A model generated the notes under the pieces. It was not told the origin of the DNA. It ran no database searches and saw only the letters and a program-made list of their open reading frames with translations. The translations under genes and the position numbers were made by a program. DNA of 64,000 nucleotides, taken from assembly GCA_018660835.1 (NCBI GenBank), contig JABJJN010000014.1, forward strand, positions 62,001 through 126,000, read 5' to 3'. The DNA is from Gemmatimonadota bacterium. GTDB taxonomy: Bacteria > Latescibacterota > UBA2968 > UBA8231. Positions 36,114 through 44,629 of the stretch are shown piece by piece; position 1 is the stretch's first letter, and each line of letters begins with the position of its first letter.

Positions 36114-36545
36114 GTGCCCGAGGCCTATTTCGTGTCGGACCTATTCCAGCGACTCTTCAACCTGACCCGTGCCCACCTTGGGTCCCGCTCAGATACGCGC
36201 CCCGTCGGCGACAATCCATATGCAAAATCTTCGGGGCGTCATTCCAACACCTCGTCGTCCTATGACGAGGCCTCGTCGCACGATGACGGAACCTCAGACG
36301 CGTCCCACGAGTCTGCAGCAGATCCGAATGTGGACGATGAATTGGCCGGGTACTATGCCAATCTCGAGATTCCCTATGGTTCCGACCTGGCAACGGTGCG
36401 AACCGCATGGAAGCGCATGATGAAGACATACCACCCCGACCTCCATGGTGACGATCCGCAGAAACGGCAGGTAGCGGGTGAGTTAACTGCAGAATTGACG
36501 CGAGCCTATCAAGCATTGTCCGCCTCCCTTGGTGGCGACAAGTAG
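36114..36545 (+). CDS. J-domain protein
   Basis: 143 residues. The GTG at 36114 is the most upstream start; GTG 36132 is possible. Residues 1-75 are a low-complexity Ser/Asp/His-rich region. Residues 80-138 are a J-domain: YYANLEIPYGSDLATVRTAW, the HPD tripeptide (KTYHPDLHGDD) and a final helix ELTRAYQALSASL. It should stimulate a DnaK-type chaperone. No G/F or zinc region follows, so it is a specialised co-chaperone. It opens the plus-strand PspA cluster. Confidence 0.85.
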   Translation: MPEAYFVSDLFQRLFNLTRAHLGSRSDTRPVGDNPYAKSSGRHSNTSSSYDEASSHDDGTSDASHESAADPNVDDELAGYYANLEIPYGSDLATVRTAWKRMMKTYHPDLHGDDPQKRQVAGELTAELTRAYQALSASLGGDK

Positions 36546-36580
36546 ACATCGAAACACCTAACACCCCACGTGAGGGCCAT

Positions 36581-36976
36581 ATGGCAGACCACTTCCAGCG
36601 CGTCAAGGACTACATCCTTGACCTGGGTTTCTCTATAGATGACGAGATTGCAGAAGATGAGATCGTCGTCATCAATGACGAGGAACGCGGCATACACGAA
36701 CTCGTCATCGATTGCGAAGATGATCTGGTTGTGTTGGAGCAACTCATCCTCAAATTCGAGGGCGACGTAAGCGCAGCAGTTTATCGTCGTCTTCTTCAGA
36801 TGAACCGGAGTCTCGTATTTGGTGCCTTCGTTCTGAATGAAGAAGGCGACACACTCCTGTATCGCAATACCCTCGCCCTCGACAATCTCGATCTGAACGA
36901 GTTAGAGTCGACCATCAACGCCCTCAGTCTGGGCCTTGCCGAGAATAGCGACGAGCTACTCGGCTTCGTCGCCTGA
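36581..36976 (+). CDS. YbjN/CesT-like small protein
   Basis: 131 residues, strongly acidic. The pattern (long first helix HFQRVKDYILDLGF, strands EIVVINDEERGIHELVIDC, then LLQMNRSLVFGAFVLNEEGD and YRNTLALDNLDLNELESTI) is that of the YbjN / type-III-chaperone-like fold, which binds partner proteins. GAGGG lies 6 bases before the ATG. It ends 13 bases before pspA, which suggests a regulatory or chaperone role for PspA (inference). Confidence 0.75.
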   Translation: MADHFQRVKDYILDLGFSIDDEIAEDEIVVINDEERGIHELVIDCEDDLVVLEQLILKFEGDVSAAVYRRLLQMNRSLVFGAFVLNEEGDTLLYRNTLALDNLDLNELESTINALSLGLAENSDELLGFVA

Positions 36977-36989
36977 AAGGAGCTGTGAT

Positions 36990-37697
36990 ATGGCTGGAAT
37001 TTTCCATCGTCTTTTCAAGGCCGGTGAGTCCGAGGCCCACGCGCTGGTGGACAAGCTTGAAGACCCGATCAAAATGAGTGAGCAGGCGATCCGCGACCTG
37101 CGCAAAGATCTGCAGGAGAGTTTGAAGAGCCTCGCGGAGGTGAAATCGCTGGCGATTCGCATGACCAAGGACGCCGACGATGCCAAACGCCTGGCGACCG
37201 ATTACGAACGCAAAGCGATGCTGCTGTTACAGAAGGGTCAGTCCGGCGATGTCGAGTCAGGCGAAGCAGAGCGCCTTGCCATGGAGGCCCTCTCCCGCAA
37301 GGAAGAGGTAGCGACACGAGCCGTCGCAGCGACAGAGCAGGCTCAATCTCAGCAGCAGATGGTCGCCACCCTGCAGAGCAATGTGAATGATCTCAAATCG
37401 AAGGTGACTTCGTACGAGAACGATCTGGTCATGCTGAAGGCCCGTGCCAAGACGGCGAATGCGACGCGCAAGATCAATCAGCGTCTGTCCAACGTCGACT
37501 CGAAGGGTACTGTCGCCATGCTTGAGCGCATGAAGGAGAAGGTCGCCGAGGAAGAAGCCCTCGGGCAGGCCTATGGCGAAATGGCCGCCAGCAGTGGCTC
37601 CATCGACAACGAGATCGACAAAGCACTCGAAAGCGGTGGATCCACGGCAGCATCCGATTCTTTGGCTGAACTCAAGGCAAAAATGGGTATCAGTTGA
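36990..37697 (+). CDS. pspA: PspA/IM30 family membrane-stress protein
   Basis: 235 residues, with AAAGGAG before the ATG at 36990. N-terminal amphipathic helix MAGIFHRLFKAG, then long coiled-coil helices over almost the whole length (for example EDPIKMSEQAIRDLRKDLQE and SNVNDLKSKVTSYENDLVML), the PspA/ESCRT-III fold. PspA oligomerises on damaged inner membrane and preserves the proton gradient. No pspBC or pspF genes are nearby; the neighbours are DUF350, polyamine and channel genes instead. Confidence 0.93.
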   Translation: MAGIFHRLFKAGESEAHALVDKLEDPIKMSEQAIRDLRKDLQESLKSLAEVKSLAIRMTKDADDAKRLATDYERKAMLLLQKGQSGDVESGEAERLAMEALSRKEEVATRAVAATEQAQSQQQMVATLQSNVNDLKSKVTSYENDLVMLKARAKTANATRKINQRLSNVDSKGTVAMLERMKEKVAEEEALGQAYGEMAASSGSIDNEIDKALESGGSTAASDSLAELKAKMGIS

Positions 37698-37716
37698 CGA
37701 GAGACCTGCCTCGCCG

Positions 37717-39396
37717 ATGAGACGGCTACCGCGCCGGAGGTTTCTCAAGACGTTGCTCGCCGGTTCGGTAGCCCTGCCTTACGCATGCACCGAGCGTCCG
37801 TCACCGCGCCCCATCGGTGACGTTCCGGCAAGCTTCATCGACCGGGTGACCCCAGCACAGGGTCACGTGCTGAGACGGCCCGTCGATCCGGCGCAATTTG
37901 CCACGGCTCCTGAAACCACCGTCGATGCCCTCGTGATCGGCGGTGGTGTCTCGGGGTTGGCGGCGTGCTGGAAACTGCGCCAGGCAGGTGTTGAGCGCGT
38001 ATTGCTCGTCGAACTTGCCGATCAATTGGGTGGGGATGCGACAGCAGGCCAGGCGCAAGGCCTGGTGTTCCCCCTGGGTGCCCACTACATCAATGTGCCA
38101 CCCGCCGAGGCCGATTGCGTTCACGAAGTACTGTCTGACCTCAACATCATCACCGGCTACGACACAGCGGGACGCCCCGTCATCCATCCCGACCACCTGC
38201 TGCGCTGGCCGGCAGAGAGATTGTGGGAAAACGACAGCTGGTCAGAGGGTCTCGATCCCTTTGGTGCTGCCAGTGCCGCAGAACTCGAGCAACTGCACGC
38301 CTTCGAAGACGATATGCTGCGCTGGACCTTGTATCGCGGTCAGGACTCGCGTCGCGCCTTCGCCATGCCCCTCGCCTATTCTACCTCCGACGCCAAGGTG
38401 CGCGCCCTCGATACCATGACGATGGCTGAGTACACGAGTCAGCAGGGGTGGAGCAGCGGGCGACTTTCATGGCTCATCGATCAGGCCTGCAAAGACGATT
38501 ATGGCGGCTTGGGCACAGAGATCTCCGCTTGGGCGGGTATCCACTACTTTGCTTGCCGCTACTACGACCGCCGCGTGCAGGAACAGTATCCCTCTGACAC
38601 ATTGACGTGGCCTGGTGGCAATCAATTTCTGGTGGATGGTCTGGCGCACAATCTGACGCAGAATGAGCGCTGGCTGTCGACGGGGGTCGTTGCTCTTCAT
38701 CCAGGCGCGACGACGACACAGGCCCTCTGCGTTGATACCAATACGGGTGAGCCACTGCGTGTTCAAGCGAAGTCCGTCGTCTATGCAGGCAAACTTCATA
38801 CCGCACCCCATGTGGTAGCGGATATGCCGCAGCCACAGCGACACGCCATTGAGCAACTCGACTACGTACCGTGGCTCGTCGCCGCCGTCAGACTCTCCTC
38901 ACAACTGGGGGATGCGGGTCTGGCATGGGACAACGTACTGATGGACAGTCCATCCGTTGGTTATGTCTCAGCACGACACCAGACATCACCCGCGGCACGA
39001 CCAGAGGGTGAGGTGCTCGTCTACTATCTACCCTTGATCGACGATTTGACGGATAGCAGAAAACAACTGTTGGAGGATGATCCACAGCCGTGGGCACGAA
39101 GGGTATTGGCCGACCTCACTCGCGTACATCCTCAGCTGCCAGATCTTGTTGAGGGAATTGACATCTGCCGCTGGGGACATGGCATGGTACGTCCCACGCC
39201 AGGTGTGATTTGGGGGCCCCAGGCCCAGCTTAGACGCCAGCCCTGCGGCCGAGTGGCCCTTGCCTCCTGTGATACAGGTGGATTGCCGCTTTTTGAGGAA
39301 GCTCTCTTCGCTGGTATCGCCGCCGCCGAGCATTGCCTTGATACGCTCGACATGACGTACACGACCTCTCTCCACGGAATGCCGATCCATGGCTGA
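37717..39396 (+). CDS. Tat-exported FAD-dependent oxidoreductase
   Basis: 559 residues from the ATG at 37717. The N-terminus has a Tat-like signal (RRLPRRRFLKTLLAGSVALP) ending in a possible lipobox PYAC, so it may be lipid-anchored on the periplasmic side. The FAD Rossmann motif is ALVIGGGVSGLAACWKLRQ (near residues 68-86), and the C-terminal substrate/FAD region has ALASCDTGGLPLFEEALF. Amine-oxidase-like architecture. In this setting a polyamine oxidase is conceivable but not shown. It overlaps the aminopropyltransferase gene by 8 bases. Confidence 0.82.
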   Translation: MRRLPRRRFLKTLLAGSVALPYACTERPSPRPIGDVPASFIDRVTPAQGHVLRRPVDPAQFATAPETTVDALVIGGGVSGLAACWKLRQAGVERVLLVELADQLGGDATAGQAQGLVFPLGAHYINVPPAEADCVHEVLSDLNIITGYDTAGRPVIHPDHLLRWPAERLWENDSWSEGLDPFGAASAAELEQLHAFEDDMLRWTLYRGQDSRRAFAMPLAYSTSDAKVRALDTMTMAEYTSQQGWSSGRLSWLIDQACKDDYGGLGTEISAWAGIHYFACRYYDRRVQEQYPSDTLTWPGGNQFLVDGLAHNLTQNERWLSTGVVALHPGATTTQALCVDTNTGEPLRVQAKSVVYAGKLHTAPHVVADMPQPQRHAIEQLDYVPWLVAAVRLSSQLGDAGLAWDNVLMDSPSVGYVSARHQTSPAARPEGEVLVYYLPLIDDLTDSRKQLLEDDPQPWARRVLADLTRVHPQLPDLVEGIDICRWGHGMVRPTPGVIWGPQAQLRRQPCGRVALASCDTGGLPLFEEALFAGIAAAEHCLDTLDMTYTTSLHGMPIHG

Positions 39397-40936
39397 GCCC
39401 AGCGCGCCAGACACCACCTACAATTCGGCAAAGTCATTTCTGCTGCTCGCCGCCATTTTCTCGGCCTCTGCATGTGCCATCGTGTATGAACTGCTCATTG
39501 GCAGTACGTCGGCCTATTTCCTCGGTGACAGTGTTGAGCAATTCTCCATCACCATCGGCCTGTTCCTGGCCTCGATGGGTCTTGGTGCCTGGATTTCCCG
39601 CGCCGTCGTCGACCAGCTCCTCGAGCGTTTCATTGCGCTGGAATTGTGGCTTGCAGCGATCGGCGGTTTCTCCGTGCCCATCCTCTACTTCGCCTATCTG
39701 TATACGGACACCTTCCGTTATTGGATGCTTCTGCTCATCGTCACCATTGGCGCCCTTGTCGGCCTCGAACTGCCCCTACTGACACGCATGCTGCAGAAGA
39801 ATGGCGGCCTGCGCACCGTCCTTTCCAACGTGTTATCCATCGATTATCTCGGTTCCCTGGCGGCAGCCTTGCTGTTTCCGTATTTGCTGTTGCCCCTGCT
39901 TGGCGCCTTTAACACTTCCCTCACAGCGGGACTCCTCAACGTCGCTGTCGGTCTCGTGCTTCTTGTCGCCTTTTGGTCTCAGCTAGTACGTGGTCCGCGC
40001 ATGCGACTTTTGGCTTTGGGTATCGTCGTCACCAGTGCACTGGGATTGAGCCTGGTCACAGCCGATCCGATCCGTGAACGCCTGGAGAGCTCGCTCTATA
40101 CAGATCAGATCGTTTACAGCGAGCAGTCACCTTATCAGCAGATCGTACTGACGCAGTGGCAGGACGAAACTCGACTCTATCTGGATCGACACCTGCAGTT
40201 TTCCTCTGCCGATGAGTATCGCTATCACGAATCGCTCGTACATCCGGCGATGACATTGGCCGATCAGGCTCAGCGCGTGCTCATCATCGGTGGTGGCGAC
40301 GGACTCTCGGCACGGGAGATCCTGCGCCACGGCGATGTGGAACGCGTGGATCTGGTCGATCTGGACCAGGCGATCACTGATCTTGCACGACGCGACCTGC
40401 GCCTGACGTCACTCAACGCCAATGCACTGAGCCGGACAGAAGTGCGTATCTTCAACGAGGATGGCTTCACCTTTCTCGAACGCTCGCAGGAAGCGTACGG
40501 AGTCATCATCATCGACTTGCCGGATCCGCGTGATGAAGCCTTGTCCAAGTTGTATTCGGTCGAGGCCTATCGTCTCTGCGCTCGCCACCTGTCTCCTGGC
40601 GGGGTATTGGTCACACAGGCAACGAGTCCGTATTATGCGAGAACTTCCTTTTGGAGCATCGCTGCCACGATGACTGAATCCGGATTGCATGTGATCCCCT
40701 ACCATACGCTCGTGCCATCCTTCGGTGAGTGGGGATTTGTCGTCGGCAGCAAGAGCCAACGCCGGCCTGCGGAGCTGACCTTTGACGTGCCGGGTCTGCG
40801 CTACATCACAACCGAACTCTTCCGTCAGATGCAGACCTTCCCAGCCGACATGAGCCGACCGGAGCAGGTCGTCGTCAATCGACTGGATCGACCTGTCCTG
40901 GCACGGCAATACCGAGAAGATTGGAGCCGCTGGTAG
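39389..40936 (+). CDS. Membrane-embedded polyamine aminopropyltransferase (spermidine-synthase-like)
   Basis: 515 residues. The first about 215 hold seven hydrophobic segments (starting KSFLLLAAIFSASACAIVYE). The rest is a spermidine-synthase domain: LYLDRHLQFSSADEYRYHES, VLIIGGGDGLSAREILRHGD (decarboxylated-AdoMet binding), VDLVDLDQAI, EDGFTFLE and IIIDLPDPRD with the catalytic Asp. It transfers aminopropyl groups to putrescine or another acceptor. The needed decarboxylated AdoMet can be made by the SpeD encoded in the same cluster. Confidence 0.9.
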   Translation: MAEPSAPDTTYNSAKSFLLLAAIFSASACAIVYELLIGSTSAYFLGDSVEQFSITIGLFLASMGLGAWISRAVVDQLLERFIALELWLAAIGGFSVPILYFAYLYTDTFRYWMLLLIVTIGALVGLELPLLTRMLQKNGGLRTVLSNVLSIDYLGSLAAALLFPYLLLPLLGAFNTSLTAGLLNVAVGLVLLVAFWSQLVRGPRMRLLALGIVVTSALGLSLVTADPIRERLESSLYTDQIVYSEQSPYQQIVLTQWQDETRLYLDRHLQFSSADEYRYHESLVHPAMTLADQAQRVLIIGGGDGLSAREILRHGDVERVDLVDLDQAITDLARRDLRLTSLNANALSRTEVRIFNEDGFTFLERSQEAYGVIIIDLPDPRDEALSKLYSVEAYRLCARHLSPGGVLVTQATSPYYARTSFWSIAATMTESGLHVIPYHTLVPSFGEWGFVVGSKSQRRPAELTFDVPGLRYITTELFRQMQTFPADMSRPEQVVVNRLDRPVLARQYREDWSRW

Positions 40937-40943
40937 CGTCACG

Positions 40944-41510
40944 ATGATCAGTCTGAAGAAATGGTTCGGTGGTGAGACACCGGATGAGGAAGACGACGGT
41001 ACCGACTTACGTCTCGAGTCCATGCGCATGAGTGATCTCGTCGACTATGACCTGAAGACCTGGGTGGTGACGGGCCGTTGTGTCTACGACTATGAGGGCT
41101 TCCCCGCGCAGGAGTGGCAGCTTACCTCTGGCGACGAAGTATGTTTTCTTGAGCGCGCCGAAGAGGATGGCAAGACCGAGTGGACCCTGACACGCAGTAT
41201 TGCCGTCGGCGACATTCAAGAGGATGTCATCGCCGCCATCAGCGCTGATCAGGATCCGCCAAAAACGATCCACTTCGACTCCCGCGCCTACCATGCGACC
41301 GAGTCCGATTCGGGTGTGCAGCGCGATGTTGATCGCGACGGTTCCACGACGGCGAGCGAGGAGCGCGACTTCGTCAATTGGAGTTATGCCGCCGACGACG
41401 GGCGTGTGCTGTTCGTCGCGCAGTGGGGTGAACAACGATTCACTGCCTACGAAGGCGAATACGTCGAGGAGTATTCATTCACCGATATCCTACCTGGAGG
41501 CGAGCGGTGA
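40944..41510 (+). CDS. DUF4178 protein
   Basis: 188 residues, acidic, soluble, with no signal peptide. The sequence has the DUF4178 look: MRMSDLVDYDLKTWVVTGRC at the start, EWQLTSGDEVCFLERAEEDG, and VNWSYAADDGRVLFVAQWGE followed by YEGEYVEEYSFTDILPG at the end. Function unknown; the family occurs repeatedly beside DUF350 and PspA genes. The next gene begins inside its stop codon (GTGA). Confidence 0.8.
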   Translation: MISLKKWFGGETPDEEDDGTDLRLESMRMSDLVDYDLKTWVVTGRCVYDYEGFPAQEWQLTSGDEVCFLERAEEDGKTEWTLTRSIAVGDIQEDVIAAISADQDPPKTIHFDSRAYHATESDSGVQRDVDRDGSTTASEERDFVNWSYAADDGRVLFVAQWGEQRFTAYEGEYVEEYSFTDILPGGER

Positions 41511-42229
41511 CCCAGAGCCAAGATTCACGGCGCCGCACACTGGTCGCGGCCCGATTCGCCCTCACGATTCTGCTGGTTTCCACAGCTTGTGGCAGAACAC
41601 CGGACCCGGTCCAGGAGATCGTTCGTGACCTGGAACGTTATCCCGAATACTCAGTCGTCATTGAAGATCTGAATGTGGAGGACGGCTTCTTCCCCGACTA
41701 CTCGCTGCGACTCGCGCTCACGACGGCAGCCGGTCAACGACTCGACGACCGGGATACACTCGTCTTCGACAACCGCGTGACAGACTGGATTCCAGTGTCG
41801 GAGGAGGTCTTTGCCCGCTACCAGCACTACCTGGGCATGGTCGTCGCCAGCCGAACCCTCGATGGCCAGCGTTCATCGCCAGGTCAGGCGCACCCACCGG
41901 GATACCAATACGTTGGCAATTCGCAGTATGGTCAATGGGGCGGTGGGGGATTCTGGCAATTCTACGGACAATACGCCTTCATGAGCAGTATGCTCGGTGG
42001 CCACCGTGTGGGTCGCGGTGACTACGATGACTATCGCCGCAACCGCGACCGAGGCCGCCCGCACTTTGGGCCCGTCACAAATGGGCGGCAGACCTTCGGC
42101 ACCGCCGGCACACGCACACAGACGACCAAGCCCGCATTCTACCAGCGCTACCGTCAGCGAACGGCAAGTGGACGGGGCTTCACATCACGGTCCAGCCGCA
42201 GCGGCAGCAGCCGTCGCTCCGGCAAATGA
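41507..42229 (+). CDS. Lipoprotein with low-complexity Gly/Ser/Arg C-terminus
   Basis: 240 residues. The GTG start overlaps the DUF4178 stop as GTGA. Signal ends in the lipobox LLVSTAC. Residues 30-120 form a compact domain (YPEYSVVIEDLNVEDGFFPD, DRDTLVFDNRVTDWIPVSEE). Residues 125-240 are disordered, rich in Gly, Tyr, Arg and Ser, ending FTSRSSRSGSSRRSGK. This tail resembles that of YjfM-type lipoproteins that accompany DUF350 and PspA (from memory). It is likely anchored in the envelope. Confidence 0.75.
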   Translation: MTQSQDSRRRTLVAARFALTILLVSTACGRTPDPVQEIVRDLERYPEYSVVIEDLNVEDGFFPDYSLRLALTTAAGQRLDDRDTLVFDNRVTDWIPVSEEVFARYQHYLGMVVASRTLDGQRSSPGQAHPPGYQYVGNSQYGQWGGGGFWQFYGQYAFMSSMLGGHRVGRGDYDDYRRNRDRGRPHFGPVTNGRQTFGTAGTRTQTTKPAFYQRYRQRTASGRGFTSRSSRSGSSRRSGK

Positions 42230-42254
42230 TCCGGAAGCTGAGAGGAAGATGACA

Positions 42255-43103
42255 ATGGAAAATTCCATGTTGATGCCCATGGCACGGGCAACGGTGTACT
42301 TACTCGAGGCCTTCGTGTTACTCGTCGTGGCCAAGTGGGCCTACACCGGCCTTTACCGTCGCGTCTGCCTGAGAGAAGAGCTCTTCGAAAAGGGCAATGT
42401 TGCTCTTGCCGTATCGACGGCGGGATACCTCTTCGGCATCACGATCGCCCTGGGTGGCGTTCTGGCCGGTCCATCTGCCGGGTGGCAGGCAGACTTGCTG
42501 GGTATCAGTGTCTATGGCGGCATGACCGTCGCCATGATGCTCGTCGCCAGCTGGCTGTGTGAAAAGGTTCTGCTGTCACGCTTCAACAACACCAAGGAAG
42601 TCGTAGAAGACCAGAATCTCGGCACTGCCTTCGTCGAGGCCGGTGTTCATATTGCCAACGGCCTGATCCTGCTTGCCATTCAGCAAGGCAGTGGTGCGTG
42701 GTGGATTGGTGTCGTCTTCTGGGCATTGGCTCAGGTGGCGCTGATGGTTGTCGGCCTCGTCTACGAAAAGGCCACAACCCACAGCATCCATGATGAACTC
42801 GAGCGTGACAATGCCGCTGTAGGTCTCGCCTTTGCAGGCGTGTTGGTAGGGATGGGAAACATTATCAGCCTTGCCGTTGCCGGCGACTTCACGAGCTGGA
42901 AAGACAGTCTCATCACCTTTGGTGCTGACGTTGCCTTTGGCTTGGTCATCCTGCTGGTGATCAAACGCCTGACCGACGTCGTGCTGGCTCCGGGAGTCAG
43001 TCTCGCTGCACAACAGACTCAGGAGAAGCCGCAAATCGGCGCTGGCCTGCTGGAGGCCTTTGGTTATGTCGGTGGCAGCATGTTGGTCGTGTGGGTATTC
43101 TGA
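42255..43103 (+). CDS. DUF350 (YjfL-like) membrane protein with two repeats
   Basis: 282 residues from the ATG at 42255, which has GAGGA eight bases upstream (ATG 42249 sits too close). Eight hydrophobic segments form two similar halves of four, each a DUF350 unit. The first half has GNVALAVSTAGYLFGITIAL and the second has DNAAVGLAFAGVLVGMGNII. These are inner-membrane proteins of unknown function, linked to PspA in many bacteria. The K+ channel gene follows 38 bases later. Confidence 0.88.
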   Translation: MENSMLMPMARATVYLLEAFVLLVVAKWAYTGLYRRVCLREELFEKGNVALAVSTAGYLFGITIALGGVLAGPSAGWQADLLGISVYGGMTVAMMLVASWLCEKVLLSRFNNTKEVVEDQNLGTAFVEAGVHIANGLILLAIQQGSGAWWIGVVFWALAQVALMVVGLVYEKATTHSIHDELERDNAAVGLAFAGVLVGMGNIISLAVAGDFTSWKDSLITFGADVAFGLVILLVIKRLTDVVLAPGVSLAAQQTQEKPQIGAGLLEAFGYVGGSMLVVWVF

Positions 43104-43141
43104 CAAGCTAACCAAGACTCCGCCTCACAAGATCAGGTATT

Positions 43142-44170
43142 GTGCCTCTCTGGATACCCCTTCTGCGCGCCTGGCGCCGTGTGATCCATCGCAATTCGCT
43201 GGTATGGATTTCACTCCTGTCGCTCGCACTCATCATCGTTGGTGGTTTGCTGTTCTCCTTCCTCGAGGGGCATCCGATCAGCGATGGCATGTGGTGGGCC
43301 GTCGTCACAACGACGACCGTCGGCTACGGCGATCTCTACCCTGTGACGGCGGGTGGCCGCGTGATAGGTGCCATCCTCATGATTCTCGGCATCGGCGTCC
43401 TGGGCGGCTTTACGGCAGAAGTAGCCACTTTCATCATCGAACACCGCAGCAAGAAAGACAGGGGGATCAAGCCCGTGAAAACGACTGGACACGTCCTGGT
43501 CTGTGGCTGGAACGAGACGGGCGAAGACCTGGTCCGCAACATTCTCGCTGACCGTCTAGGGGTAGACGTCGTCGTGATGGCAAATCTGTCCTCGCACCCC
43601 ATGCCTGCCGAGGGTGAAGCGGGACGTGTAGACTTCATCAGTGGTGGCGTCGACACCGAGACACTCGATCGAGCCCATGCACGAGATTGTGTCGGTGCCG
43701 TAATTCTCGGCAACCAGGACATTGAGGATGTCGCAGGTCGTGACGCCAAGACACTGATCGGCGCCCTGACGGTGAAGGAATACGAAGCGGGGATCTACGT
43801 CTGCCTGCAGTTGTATGATCCACACTCGGTTCATCACGCCCAGGTGTGTCGTGCAGATGAGGTCGTCGTTGTGGGCGCCCTGTCCAGTGGGTTACTGAGC
43901 CGCGCCGTCCTCGACCCCGGCAGTTCGCGCGCCATCTCCAGTCTGGTACGTATCGAAGAACAATGTGAGATCTATTTGATCGACCTCCCCACCGACTGGA
44001 CAGGAAAACGATTCGACGAGATGCTGCCCATTGCCAAAGAGCGTCTCAATGTGCTGCTCATCGCCGTTGAGCCACAGGGCGAGAGTCTCGTGGTTAATCC
44101 TGCAGGTGACTATGCCTTCGAGAGCGGCGACCGACTCGCCGTGATTGCCCAGCAGCGTCCAGATGCCTGA
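43142..44170 (+). CDS. Potassium channel with RCK/TrkA-N domain
   Basis: 342 residues, GTG start with a weak AGGT upstream. TM1 (about 20-40), pore helix with selectivity filter TTTTVGYGD (56-64) and TM2 (70-92) make a two-helix K+ channel. An RCK (TrkA-N) domain follows from [15 protein letters not shown] (about 117), with a C-terminal TrkA-C part ending [12 protein letters not shown]. The first GxGxxG glycine pattern is altered to CGWNETG, so nucleotide binding may differ. It should allow regulated K+ flux across the inner membrane. It overlaps speD by 8 bases. Confidence 0.92.
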   Translation: MPLWIPLLRAWRRVIHRNSLVWISLLSLALIIVGGLLFSFLEGHPISDGMWWAVVTTTTVGYGDLYPVTAGGRVIGAILMILGIGVLGGFTAEVATFIIEHRSKKDRGIKPVKTTGHVLVCGWNETGEDLVRNILADRLGVDVVVMANLSSHPMPAEGEAGRVDFISGGVDTETLDRAHARDCVGAVILGNQDIEDVAGRDAKTLIGALTVKEYEAGIYVCLQLYDPHSVHHAQVCRADEVVVVGALSSGLLSRAVLDPGSSRAISSLVRIEEQCEIYLIDLPTDWTGKRFDEMLPIAKERLNVLLIAVEPQGESLVVNPAGDYAFESGDRLAVIAQQRPDA

Positions 44171-44570
44171 AGCGCACAGCACGCCCCACCTCCCCCCGGA
44201 GTCCACCGCAACACGACCCGCCCTTGGCCGTCAGTTGTTGGTTGACCTGTATGGTTGCAACCAGGATCTCCTCAACGATGTGACCTTCGTGCGCCAGCAG
44301 TTACTCGAGGCAGCCGAACAAGCGGGGGCGACCGTCATCGATGAAACCTTTCACAGCTTTTCACCCTGTGGTGTGACGGGTACGCTGACGCTCAAAGAAA
44401 GCCATCTGTCCATTCACACGTGGCCCGAACATCGTTATGCCGCTGTCGACATCTTTACGTGCGGCGACGCCGTCGATCCCTGGCGCGCCTACGAATCGCT
44501 GAAGATTGCCTTCGCCGCCGAACGTGGGTCTCCTATGGAGATCCCCCGGGGACGCCCCGACGTCCTGTAA
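44163..44570 (+). CDS. speD: S-adenosylmethionine decarboxylase proenzyme
   Basis: 135 residues from the ATG at 44163, inside the end of the channel gene. The prokaryotic class-1B pattern is intact: [15 protein letters not shown], self-cleavage site [14 protein letters not shown] with Ser80 as future pyruvoyl group, and [20 protein letters not shown]. The product, decarboxylated AdoMet, is the aminopropyl donor for the membrane aminopropyltransferase of the same cluster, so this unit can make spermidine-like polyamines. Cytosolic. Confidence 0.94.
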   Translation: MPEAHSTPHLPPESTATRPALGRQLLVDLYGCNQDLLNDVTFVRQQLLEAAEQAGATVIDETFHSFSPCGVTGTLTLKESHLSIHTWPEHRYAAVDIFTCGDAVDPWRAYESLKIAFAAERGSPMEIPRGRPDVL

Positions 44571-44629
44571 CGACCTGAGACGTGTCCTACGTCACAGCGA
44601 GGTTGGCACACAGAAGCGATCCTCTCACC

